Below, one piece after another: positions 1 to 10,075 of a DNA stretch of 64,000 nucleotides (positions within the stretch are counted from its first letter, which is position 1; each line of letters starts with the position of its first letter). The notes under the pieces are model-generated. The model had not been told where the DNA came from. It ran no database searches and saw only the letters and a program-made list of their open reading frames with translations. Made by a program: the position numbers and the translations under genes. The DNA lies in contig JAIOJX010000002.1 in NCBI GenBank assembly GCA_022376925.1, positions 64,318,001 through 64,382,000 of the forward strand. Direction: 5' to 3'. The DNA comes from Tragulus kanchil (lineage: Eukaryota > Chordata > Mammalia > Artiodactyla > Tragulidae).

Positions 1-457
1 TTGAATGAAAATGTTGTTAGATAGTGTTAACAAGCTATAAAGCAGTTATTTTAACTGAGCTTAATTTTATCTTACTCTGTTTTTCTAATATTTTGCTATA
101 ACTGCATTAAGAAGAAAACAACAGTTTATACATTTGTGTCATCATGAAGCTTTCCAATCTTGGCTTGAGTTTTGATTATGTTTCATAAACTCTAAAATTT
201 GAACAAAGTAGTTCAACAGTTTGAGATTTTAAGCATTTGTACAAGGTTTGAAATGAGATAATTTAGGGTAGAACTATCTTTACTGCTATCAAAAGAATCT
301 CTTAAACTTGAGTGTGTGTGTACCTTCTCTGCCTGAGTGAGAAGCTGAGAATATAAATTCAGACAGTAAAACATTGGGTAATGTAATTTGATGTTTTCAT
401 TAGTGTTTATTAAGGCATAAACCTATGGGGCAGAAGGTTATCTACATATGTAATCAT
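1..457. other. Intron, nothing recognised
   Basis: AT-rich single-copy sequence upstream of the first duplication. I see no exon, SINE or LTR here. Confidence 0.6.
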
Positions 458-612
458 GTGGTGTAAAAAATTATGAATGTTTAGTTGGTTTTGAATTCAA
501 GAACTTACCATTTTTTTTCTTGTAATTCCATAGAACTTGTGTTACTGATAGCAAATTGAAATTTAAATAAGAACCATTATTTTGAGCTAAAGGTTAATTG
601 AAATTAGTGATT

Positions 613-777
613 ACAGTTGACCCTTTGTATCCTCGGGTTCTGCATCCATAGATTCAATCAACCATGGATTGAAATACTTAGGGAGAAAAGTTCCATAAAG
701 TTCCAAAAAGCAAACTTAAATTTCCCTTACTGTTTACATACATTGTATTAGGTATTATAAATAATCTAGATAAGTAA
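613..777 (+). mobile_element. MER2/Tigger-family DNA transposon, 5' part, copy 1
   Basis: Starts cagttgaccctttgtatcc and continues gttctgcatccatagattc, agttccaaaaagcaaac and attgtattaggtattataa. These are the terminal and subterminal sequences of MER2-type Tigger elements, at old divergence. The 3' end is not found nearby. Confidence 0.75.
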
Positions 778-869
778 ATTAATAGGGTCATTTGAAGATG
801 AAATGCATATTAACTAATATGAAAGATAATAGCTTTGTAAACTTCCAGATGTTTCAGCAAAGTAAAATT

Positions 870-990
870 GATTTACAGAGTTTTTACATGTATTATCTCA
901 GTAAAGTGACATACCATCTCATTACATAGAAGAGAAAGTTTGTACAGAAGAAAACGGAGCTAGATTCTTAACTCTTGACTTTAGCATCAA
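870..990 (+). repeat. Possible MIR fragment
   Basis: The order of tattatctcagt, an aagaaaacggagct-like motif and a weak cttaactcttgac end recalls an ancient MIR SINE. The match is weak. A second copy lies at about 1956-2076 through the duplication. Confidence 0.35.
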
Positions 991-1360
991 TTTGGTTTTA
1001 CAAAACCATTAATGGGAATTATATATTGTTTCGTTTTACCCCCCACAACGTACATATCTACTTTTCCCGGTTTTCAGTCTTTTACAGTCTAATTCAAAAT
1101 GCCTTTTTAATATCATCCTTTGTTGAGATTTAACTCTAGTTACTTGCCTTTCCTAAAGTCCTAAATTCATGAGTATACTCTGGATGGTTTAGGAAGAAGA
1201 GATAGTATCCCACAAGTGTGTTTTATAACTTTTCTGTCTTCTGATATGTCAGTTCTATTCTCTTCATTTTGAATGTTCTTTTCCCATCTCTCTCCTTCTC
1301 AAGTTCATACCCCCTTTTGTGAGATTTAGGTTTACTTCTTTCCCGTAAAGCCTTCTGCTT

Positions 1361-1546
1361 CTCTGATGGCTGACTGTAAAGAATCTGCCTCAAGTGCAGG
1401 AGACGCAGGTTTGAACCCTGGGTTGGGAAGATCCCCTGGAAGGGAATGGCAGCCCTCTCTAGTATTCTTGTCTGGAGAATTCCGTGGATGGGGAGCACTA
1501 TAGTGTATTGAAGTGTACTAATATACAGGCAGGCTACAGTCCTTCA
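1361..1546 (+). mobile_element. Bov-tA-like SINE, truncated copy
   Basis: Head gatggctgactgtaaagaat, B-box-like ggtttgaaccctgg, then gaagatcccctggaaggg and the Bov-tA 3' segment. It is cut at the duplication junction, just after ggctacagtcc. Confidence 0.88.
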
Positions 1547-1698
1547 GTGGTGTAAAAATTATGAATGTTTAGTTGGTTTTGAATTCAAGAACTTACCATT
1601 TTTTCTTGTAATTCCATAGAACTTGTGTTACTGATAGCAAATTGAAATTTAAATAAGAACCATTATTTTGAGCTAAAGGTTAATTGAAATTAGTGATT

Positions 1699-1863
1699 AC
1701 AGTTGACCCTTTGTATCCTCGGGTTCTGCATCCATAGATTCAATCAACCATGGATTGAAATACTTAGGGAGAAAAGTTCCATAAAGTTCCAAAAAGCAAA
1801 CTTAAATTTCCCTTACTGTTTACATACATTGTATTAGGTATTATAAATAATCTAGATAAGTAA
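1699..1863 (+). mobile_element. MER2/Tigger-family fragment, copy 2
   Basis: Copy of the 613-777 element in the downstream unit of duplication 1, not a separate insertion. Confidence 0.75.
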
Positions 1864-2446
1864 ATTAATAGGGTCATTTGAAGATGAAATGCATATTAAC
1901 TAATATGAAAGATAATAGCTTTGTAAACTTCCAGATGTTTCAGCAAAGTAAAATTGATTTACAGAGTTTTTACATGTATTATCTCAGTAAAGTGACATAC
2001 CATCTCATTACATAGAAGAGAAAGTTTGTACAGAAGAAAACGGAGCTAGATTCTTAACTCTTGACTTTAGCATCAATTTGGTTTTACAAAACCATTAATG
2101 GGAATTATATATTGTTTCGTTTTACCCCCCACAACGTACATATCTACTTTTCCCGGTTTTCAGTCTTTTACAGTCTAATTCAAAATGCCTTTTTAATATC
2201 ATCCTTTGTTGAGATTTAACTCTAGTTACTTGCCTTTCCTAAAGTCCTAAATTCATGAGTATACTCTGGATGGTTTAGGAAGAAGAGATAGTATCCCACA
2301 AGTGTGTTTTATAACTTTTCTGTCTTCTGATATGTCAGTTCTATTCTCTTCATTTTGAATGTTCTTTTCCCATCTCTCTCCTTCTCAAGTTCATACCCCT
2401 TCTGTGAGATTTAGGTTTACTTCTTTCCCGTAAAGCCTTCTGCTTC

Positions 2447-2690
2447 TCTGATGGCTGACTGTAAAGAATCTGCCTCAAGTGCAGGAGACGCAGGTTTGAA
2501 CCCTGGGTTGGGAAGATCCCCTGGAAGGGAATGGCAGCCCTCTCTAGTATTCTTGTCTGGAGAATTCCGTGGATGGGGAGCACTATAGTGTATTGAAGTG
2601 TACTAATATACAGGCAGGCTACAGTCCCTGAGGTCACAAAGAGTCGGATATGACTGATCGAGTAACGTATAAACACACACACACACCTAA
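2447..2690 (+). mobile_element. Bov-tA-like SINE, complete, with CA tail
   Basis: The same element as at 1361 but running to its end (tcacaaagagtcggatatga), followed by a short CA repeat (about 2671-2687). This is the intact version. Confidence 0.88.
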
Positions 2691-3334
2691 AGCCTTTCTT
2701 GGACACTTTGGAGCAAATATGTTGTTTTATCTATATTCAGAGCTTCTGTTGCATTTGTTGTTTCATTTAAATTCCTCTTCATCTTTTATATAATCCTTTT
2801 TATCTTTCTTATTTTCCAACTAGATTGTATATCTTTTATGCAATAAAAACCATTTAGTTGCATTTCATTTTATTCTCTACAGAGCTTTTAAATAATACTT
2901 TATTTTCTAATTTGTCCATTCAGTTGACAGCTTATGTTCATAAAGACCACTATAAAGAGCATTTTATTACAGGCATACTTTTTAATAAAGTAAAATAACT
3001 TTATAAAAAGTCACATGTTTTAGAACCTATAGTATATTTCTTTAAAGTCTTTGTAAAATAAGTTACTTTTTTATGTTTTATGAATTGTACTTTGTATTTT
3101 GAAATTGCTTAGAGGACTACATGTATTATGTATGATGATAAAGCATATACTCGGTATCATATAATAGATTGAATAATTGCTAATAAATGCAAAATTTCCC
3201 AATCTATCCTAGCTCTAAAGGTGAGAATACACTACTTATTAATCAAATGTAAGATTGTTCCATAGGCATATTAATGATCATTAAACCTCATGGTTTAGGT
3301 TTTCTGTTTTAACATTAATTTTTATTTTAAACAG
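2691..3334. other. Intron, nothing recognised
   Basis: AT-rich single-copy intron before exon A. The last 30 bases form a T-rich tract suited to the exon A acceptor. Confidence 0.6.
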
Positions 3335-3442
3335 GTTGAATCAAGGGATTCTTTGAATAGTATAGCCTTGAAATTTGATACAACACCCAACGAACTTGTT
3401 CAGTTAAATAAATTATTCTCCCGAGCAGTTGTTACTGGACAG
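3335..3442 (+). CDS. OXR1: OXR1 exon A, LysM region
   Basis: This 108-nt exon encodes 36 residues (starts VESRDSLNSIALKF, ends RAVVTGQ), the core of the OXR1 LysM domain with the typical TPNELVQLNKL helix. It is phase 0 at both ends. The acceptor is an acag following a T-rich tract, and the donor is gtatgg. The rest of the LysM domain must come from an exon before the window. It lies outside every duplication and occurs once. Confidence 0.95.
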
Positions 3443-3905
3443 GTATGGGCTTTTTTTTAATGCATTATTAGAAGTATTCAATTGTAAGACAAAGCATCCT
3501 TTACAATACAGTTAGTTTAAGGAGAAGAATTTTGTGCATATTTTGAACAAATCATACTGGTTCTAGAAAAGAAAGTTAAATGTCACTTATATCCATGTGA
3601 AATTTTCTTAATACATATTGAAAATAACTGAATTGTCTTTTCAAATATAGTTTTAAAGACCTTTCAGAAATATTCAAAGCAGTACATGTACATGATAAAA
3701 ACATTCAGATTTTTTTAAAGGTAATTTATCTCAGATTTACAGTTTAGTTTTACAGAAGCAACCACTGTTACCAGTTTGTTTCCTCTTCCAAAAATACTCT
3801 AGCTATTTTTCCTTTTTTTAAAAAAAATAATTTTGATTCTGGGAAAATGTCCTATTTATGCATAAGTCAGTCTCAGACTTTCTCATGTATATATAGTATA
3901 ATATA

Positions 3906-4415
3906 CAGGCATGCCTTGGAAATATTGTAGGTTTGGTTCCAGACCACTGCAGTAAAGCAAATATCACAATAAAGCAGGTCATAGAATTTCTTGGTTTCCC
4001 AGTGTGTGTAAAAGATATATTTATACTACTCTGTAGTCTGTTAAATGTGTAATAGCATTATGTCTTAAAAAAAAAAAAAAAAAAAGGTGTGTACCTTAAT
4101 TTAAACCTTAATTTGAGAGTACTTTTTTCCTAAAAAATACTAACCATCATCTGAGCTTTCATAGAGTCATAATGTCTTTGCAGTAGTCACTGATTACATA
4201 TCGCCATAACAAATATAATAGTAATGAAAACGTTTGAAATATTTCAAAGATTATCCAACTGTAACACAGAGACAGAGAGTGAGCAAGTTGGCCAGTTGGA
4301 AAAATGGCCCTGATTGACTTGCTTGACACAGGATTGCCACAGACTTTCAATTTGTAAACAACGTGGTATCTGTGGAACACAGTGAAGTGACAAACAATAA
4401 AACGAGGTACTCCTG
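3906..4415 (+). mobile_element. Internally deleted Tigger DNA transposon
   Basis: The left end caggcatgccttggaaatat and the right end aaacgaggtactcctg are inverted counterparts, and the element is flanked by TA, the target of Tc1/mariner elements. The interior keeps ggttccagaccactgcagta, a poly-A run (about 4068-4085) and a Tigger-like 3' part, but lacks the transposase. A non-autonomous fossil of about 510 bp. Confidence 0.88.
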
Positions 4416-4419
4416 TATT

Positions 4420-4859
4420 AACTAAGCAAAGTAAGCTTTAGATTTTCTACTGTCGTAGCTATTGAAAACATTGCTGTAAGGAATACTGTTGTATCTCCTT
4501 TTCTTTATATGTAGGTGTATCTATAAAGTCCAAGATGTAAAATGGCTCAGTTAGAGGATATGTGCATTTTAAACTTCTCTGGCTGTTGTCAGATTGTTCT
4601 TTAAGAGGAACACCCATGATTTATAAGGATCGTTGTTTCTCTTCACTGTTGCCTACAGTTTACCAGACTTACCTAAATTAAATTTGAATCACTAAACTTT
4701 GTTACAATTGTTTCAGTAATAAGCATTCCCTTGATTTGAAGGTTTTAATTTTTTAAATTTATTTCTGAAGGATATTGTTAAAGGTACTTGCTTAGAGAGC
4801 ACCAGCTGATTATTAATATTTTAGTTTAAGTAAATTGTCATGTGAGTGTTTTCTTGCAG
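4420..4859. other. Intron before exon B
   Basis: No repeat recognised. It ends with the tgttttcttgcag acceptor of exon B. Confidence 0.6.
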
Positions 4860-4973
4860 GTTTTGTATGTTCCTGATCCTGACTACGTCTCCAGTGTTGA
4901 CAGCTCTCCATCTCTAAGCCCGATAAGTCCTCTGTCACCAACGTCATCTGAGGCGGAATTTGATAAGACCACT
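4860..4973 (+). CDS. OXR1: OXR1 exon B, end of LysM and Ser/Pro linker
   Basis: This 114-nt exon encodes 38 residues. It begins VLYVPDPDYV, which closes the LysM fold, and continues into a Ser/Pro-rich run (PSLSPISPLSPTSSE) ending DKTT. The acceptor is ttcttgcag, the donor is gtaagt, and both ends are phase 0. It is single copy. The Ser-Pro pairs look like possible proline-directed phosphorylation sites, which is inference only. Confidence 0.95.
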
Positions 4974-5709
4974 GTAAGTTTCGCTTCTTTTCAAAGCTAT
5001 CAAGAAATGTCACTGTATATGTATGTATCATCATTTTTAAGTCTTACTTTGACTGTGGCTAGAATGAAATTTTACCTTTTTATTTTATTAATTAAATTTG
5101 TACATCCCAGTTTTAAAGTGAAACATTCTTACTAAATCAGACGCTTAAATTGACTTACTGTTGTTGGTAGCAATCCAAAGATACTAATCTTACATCTTAT
5201 AGTAATAAACTAAGAATTTAACTAAGTTTTGCTTAACAAACATGAATGTGTTACAATAAGGACTCTATGTCCAATTTGATTTTTATTTCAGTTTTTGTGA
5301 TTATATAATACTTAAACCTTTTGAGTTCATTTTTTGGCACACTTTAAAAAAATTTATTATTGTCTTAGTTGTTTTTGAGAATATTAATTTAGAGTAATAG
5401 TGTATTAATTTATATAGTATTTTAAATGATTAAATATTCTATATAAATTATATTTTACAAAAAAATTTCAAGGAATAAAATTTTAATAATTGTGATTAAA
5501 ATCCTTTTGAAAGGAATTATGTTTTTTGTGCCTTTCCTGTATAAATTAGTACTAACCATAATTTCCCATTTTCATAATGGCTTAATGATTATGTTTATAT
5601 GTAAAAGGCTATTTCTGCATCAACAGGCTAGACTCCTTTGGGAGATTCTTCTGTATTGGTGTGCTGATTTAAGGAGACATCCTTTTCCTGTCTCCATTTG
5701 CACTCATAG
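4974..5709. other. Intron after exon B, nothing recognised
   Basis: Very AT-rich single-copy sequence with no clear mobile element. The short open frames across it have no recognisable protein content. Confidence 0.6.
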
Positions 5710-5800
5710 TTTAGTGTACCACATGGCATACTGGTAACAAAACACAAATTGTTAATGCTAATTTGCCTATAAATTATTAGGAATTACTAGTTTCTCAGCT

Positions 5801-6004
5801 CTAGTAGGTGGTACAGTGATAAAGAATCCATCTACCAGTGCAGGAGATGCAGGAGACGTGGGTTCAATACCTGGGTCAGGAACATCTCCTCGAGTAGGAA
5901 ATGACAACCCACTCCAGTATTCCTGTCTGGAGAATTCCATGGACAGAGCAGCCTGGCAGGCTACATTTATGGGGTCACAAAGAGTCAGACACAACTGAGC
6001 ATGC
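5801..6004 (+). mobile_element. Bov-tA SINE, copy 1
   Basis: tRNA-derived head (ggtggtacagtgataaagaa, gggttcaatacctgg) followed by the BovB-type 3' part (actccagtattcctgtctgg, tcacaaagagtcagacacaa). Short open frames here are only SINE sequence. Confidence 0.92.
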
Positions 6005-6187
6005 ATACAGTGGATAAGCCCTAGTATTAGGCTAGTTCCACTTTTCTCTTGGAGTAAAGGACATGCTATTATTGATAACTACTTTTTTTCCTTGCCTAGG
6101 GACTTTATTTGGTGTATCTGTGGTGAGAGAGGGAGGGAGAAATGGGTTCTTCTTCAAATGTTTATTTGTTGGCTATCTTATAAAAAT

Positions 6188-6377
6188 GACAGCACTGTAC
6201 CTTTGCAACTCCATGGACTGTTAGCGCCCTAGCTGCCTCTGTCCGTGGAATTCTCCAGTCAGGCATACTGAAGTGGTAGCCATTCTCTTCTCCAGGGAAT
6301 CTTCCCAATTCAGGGATCAAACCCAGGTCTCCTGCATTGAGGGAGATTCTTTACAGTCTGAGCCACCAGGGAGACAC
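6188..6377 (-). mobile_element. Bov-tA SINE, antisense, copy 1
   Basis: Reverse complement of a Bov-tA element: ccatggactgtta, aattctccagtcaggcatac, then cagggatcaaacccaggtct and the reversed head ending gagccaccagggag. Confidence 0.88.
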
Positions 6378-6895
6378 ATGATAGGAGTATGTTACATTTA
6401 CTCTCATCATCAATGAAAATGGAAGTGAGTGATGCAGGAATATCTTTTTGAACATAGCCATGCAGTTTTCCCATGGACCTTAACAAAGAGAGGTTCATAA
6501 GGGGAAATGACAAAGGACAGCAGTGTAACCTTAGGTCAGATTAATTTAGTTTGTGTTACATACTCTAAAGCATAATTGTGGAAAGCTCAACTATAGCATT
6601 TTCCTTGACTGGAAACTTATGGGGTCATTTTCTATCCTCTGCTTTAGCCCAAATCCGCCTATTAAGTGGCTTTTAATTGAAAGGTATAAGATCAAAGGAA
6701 ACAGAGTGCAAAAGCTCAATGGAGCAGTAAGTCCTCCTACATGAAAATGCTCTCTACTTTTGCCGTGCTGGTGAAAGAGAGGGAAAAAATAACAAAACCA
6801 TGAAGACCTTTTAACCTTTAGTGTACCACATGGCATACTAAAAAAGTTAATGCTAATTTGCCTATAAATTATTAGGAATTACTAGTTTCTCAGCT

Positions 6896-7099
6896 CTAGT
6901 AGGTGGTACAGTGATAAAGAATCCATCTACCAGTGCAGGAGATGCAGGAGACGTGGGTTCAATACCTGGGTCAGGAACATCTCCTCGAGTAGGAAATGAC
7001 AACCCACTCCAGTATTCCTGTCTGGAGAATTCCATGGACAGAGCAGCCTGGCAGGCTACATTTATGGGGTCACAAAGAGTCAGACACAACTGAGCATGC
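6896..7099 (+). mobile_element. Bov-tA SINE, copy 2
   Basis: Duplicate of 5801-6004 in the downstream unit of duplication 2. Confidence 0.92.
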
Positions 7100-7282
7100 A
7101 TACAGTGGATAAGCCCTAGTATTAGGCTAGTTCCACTTTTCTCTTGGAGTAAAGGACATGCTATTATTGATAACTACTTTTTTTCCTTGCCTAGGGACTT
7201 TATTTGGTGTATCTGTGGTGAGAGAGGGAGGGAGAAATGGGTTCTTCTTCAAATGTTTATTTGTTGGCTATCTTATAAAAAT

Positions 7283-7472
7283 GACAGCACTGTACCTTTG
7301 CAACTCCATGGACTGTTAGCGCCCTAGCTGCCTCTGTCCGTGGAATTCTCCAGTCAGGCATACTGAAGTGGTAGCCATTCTCTTCTCCAGGGAATCTTCC
7401 CAATTCAGGGATCAAACCCAGGTCTCCTGCATTGAGGGAGATTCTTTACAGTCTGAGCCACCAGGGAGACAC
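7283..7472 (-). mobile_element. Bov-tA SINE, antisense, copy 2
   Basis: Duplicate of the element at 6188 in the downstream unit of duplication 2. Confidence 0.88.
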
Positions 7473-8251
7473 ATGATAGGAGTATGTTACATTTACTCTC
7501 ATCATCAATGAAAATGGAAGTGAGTGATGCAGGAATATCTTTTTGAACATAGCCATGCAGTTTTCCCATGGACCTTAACAAAGAGAGGTTCATAAGGGGA
7601 AATGACAAAGGACAGCAGTGTAACCTTAGGTCAGATTAATTTAGTTTGTGTTACATACTCTAAAGCATAATTGTGGAAAGCTCAACTATAGCATTTTCCT
7701 TGACTGGAAACTTATGGGGTCATTTTCTATCCTCTGCTTTAGCCCAAATCCGCCTATTAAGTGGCTTTTAATTGAAAGGTATAAGATCAAAGGAAACAGA
7801 GTGCAAAAGCTCAATGGAGCAGTAAGTCCTCCTACATGAAAATGCTCTCTACTTTTGCCGTGCTGGTGAAAGAGAGGGAAAAAATAACAAAACCATGAAG
7901 ACCTTTTAACCTTTAGTGACTCAGCTTCTGTCAAAGGTGGTCCTTAAGTGTCCTCTAATAGGTACAGTCAGATGAATGAATTCTTTCTTCCTGAGATGAA
8001 TCCAGGAAAAAGGTAAGAAACATAAGAATTTAAGAAATTCTTGAATTTCCCTTTACCCAGGTGAGAGTCATCACCTGCTTTCTGATTGTGGGCAATGGTT
8101 AGAAATAATTCTTTTGAACAGTAATTTTATAAACTTTAATTGTATCTTTTTTAACCTAGAATATATTCTTTTACTGGACGCTAAAATAATATTCCTGTGT
8201 ATACAACATCTCAAATGCTTATGTCTCCATATTATAATAATTTAATGTGTA

Positions 8252-8685
8252 TGTCAAGGTCCGTGCGCCGGTTAGAAAAGAATTTCCAGACACGAGGCAG
8301 AGTGAGGGGAAAGTAAAGTTAATTAGAGTGGGGAAAGGGAGAGTCGCTGCCAGTACAGGGGGCCGGGTTTAAGGGAGGATCAGCATGGAAGACGCTATCA
8401 GAAAAGCGGGTTGACTCAAAGAGAACCGACCTTAAGCAGGGGTGTTTGATTCCTTTTATAGCTAGGGTCTAAGGAGTGGCATAGGAGTCTTAAGGATCAT
8501 TGCCGATTGGATGATGTGCTGGGTGGGTAGAGCGATGACTACAGCATGCGGTAGGGTCCAAGGAGTGGCACCTGGGTCTTCAGGCTTGGGCAGTGTACTA
8601 AAGCCTGGAGGAGGGGAGGACAATAAGGGTCTTACATTCCAAGACCCTCCTAGTTTGCCTTGTTCTTTCATCCTTGGGCACCACA
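8252..8685 (-). mobile_element. Solo LTR of an endogenous retrovirus, copy 1
   Basis: A 434-bp GC-richer block in AT-rich intron. On the minus strand it begins TGTGGTGCC and ends CCTTGACA, the TG...CA ends of an LTR, and it is flanked by the direct repeat gtgta (8247-8251 and 8686-8690). A TATA-like ctataaaag lies on the minus strand at 8453-8461, as expected at the end of U3. No internal viral genes are present, so it is a recombined solo LTR. I cannot assign the family. Confidence 0.85.
8453..8461 (-). promoter_or_regulatory. TATA-like box in the solo LTR
   Basis: Reads ctataaaag on the minus strand, about 225 bp from the U3 end of the LTR. It would direct transcription antisense to OXR1 if active, but activity cannot be judged from sequence. 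Confidence 0.4.
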
Positions 8686-9357
8686 GTGTATTTTCCATTA
8701 TATGTGTAAGTTCCTTTGAAGGAAGCATCTTATGTTTTTTTGGATATAATTCATGTTTGTATTATATTAATTCAAATTATTAGTTTTTTCATATTTTTTT
8801 CCTATAAATTGTCAGATGTTTATGTTTCTAACATTCATTGATTGGTTTCCTGAATGCTCAGCTTTTTTTTGGTTTATACATAAGGCTAAAATGTCATGTT
8901 CCTGGTTTTGTTACCATAAAGGATCTCGTTGGTTTTTTGAATATTTTATTTCTACATAAAATATTATCATTGAGAATTATCAGCATCAAACAGTCCCCCC
9001 TCGCATTTTTCCATATATTGATGAGGAAATGTGGAAGAAGATAGAACCAAAGTAAATGCATGATAAAGAGCTAAAATTTACCATGTGTCATCTAAAATGC
9101 TAAGCAATTTAAAAGAATCACCATCTGAGGCTAACCTCAAACTTAAGAGATAAGCACTTGGGCTGGCTGTCTTTGTTTTTCCCTCTAGATCCACTCTACA
9201 CCCTTCTTCTCCTCTTTGAATAAGAACATACATGGATGGGGCCCTTGGCTTTTTTCTTTGTAGTTTTGCAAAATTAATTTAATTTTTTTGGTAAAAATTC
9301 CTGTGTATACAACATCTCAAATGCTTATGTCTCCATATTATAATAATTTAATGTGTA

Positions 9358-9791
9358 TGTCAAGGTCCGTGCGCCGGTTAGAAAAGAATTTCCAGACACG
9401 AGGCAGAGTGAGGGGAAAGTAAAGTTAATTAGAGTGGGGAAAGGGAGAGTCGCTGCCAGTACAGGGGGCCGGGTTTAAGGGAGGATCAGCATGGAAGACG
9501 CTATCAGAAAAGCGGGTTGACTCAAAGAGAACCGACCTTAAGCAGGGGTGTTTGATTCCTTTTATAGCTAGGGTCTAAGGAGTGGCATAGGAGTCTTAAG
9601 GATCATTGCCGATTGGATGATGTGCTGGGTGGGTAGAGCGATGACTACAGCATGCGGTAGGGTCCAAGGAGTGGCACCTGGGTCTTCAGGCTTGGGCAGT
9701 GTACTAAAGCCTGGAGGAGGGGAGGACAATAAGGGTCTTACATTCCAAGACCCTCCTAGTTTGCCTTGTTCTTTCATCCTTGGGCACCACA
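9358..9791 (-). mobile_element. Solo LTR, copy 2
   Basis: The same LTR with the same flanking gtgta repeats, 1106 bp downstream. Identical flanks show it was duplicated with its surroundings rather than inserted again. Confidence 0.85.
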
Positions 9792-10075
9792 GTGTATTTT
9801 CCATTATATGTGTAAGTTCCTTTGAAGGAAGCATCTTATGTTTTTTTGGATATAATTCATGTTTGTATTATATTAATTCAAATTATTAGTTTTTTCATAT
9901 TTTTTTCCTATAAATTGTCAGATGTTTATGTTTCTAACATTCATTGATTGGTTTCCTGAATGCTCAGCTTTTTATTGGTTTATACATAAGGCTAAAATGT
10001 CATGTTCCTGGTTTTGTTACCATAAAGGATCTCGTTGGTTTTTTGAATATTTTATTTCTACATAAAATATTATCA

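Larger units (their letters stand above)
458..2627. repeat. Tandem duplication 1 (units 458-1546, 1547-2627)
   Basis: The two units align along their full length with an offset of 1083-1089 bp. The differences I see are mainly run lengths, such as a T-run of 8 versus 6 near 511 and 1599. The upstream unit stops inside a Bov-tA SINE, which is complete only in the downstream unit. Confidence 0.92.
5710..7918. repeat. Tandem duplication 2 (5710-6816, 6817-7918)
   Basis: Offset 1107 bp, falling to 1095 after a 12-bp length difference near 5733. The junction shares tttagtg with both outer edges. Each unit contains one sense and one antisense Bov-tA SINE. Confidence 0.92.

Noticed and set aside
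8462..8783. Open frames of 88 and 90 codons on opposite strands, seen twice
   Set aside because: They lie in the solo LTR and its flank, show no protein similarity, and recur only because of duplication 3.
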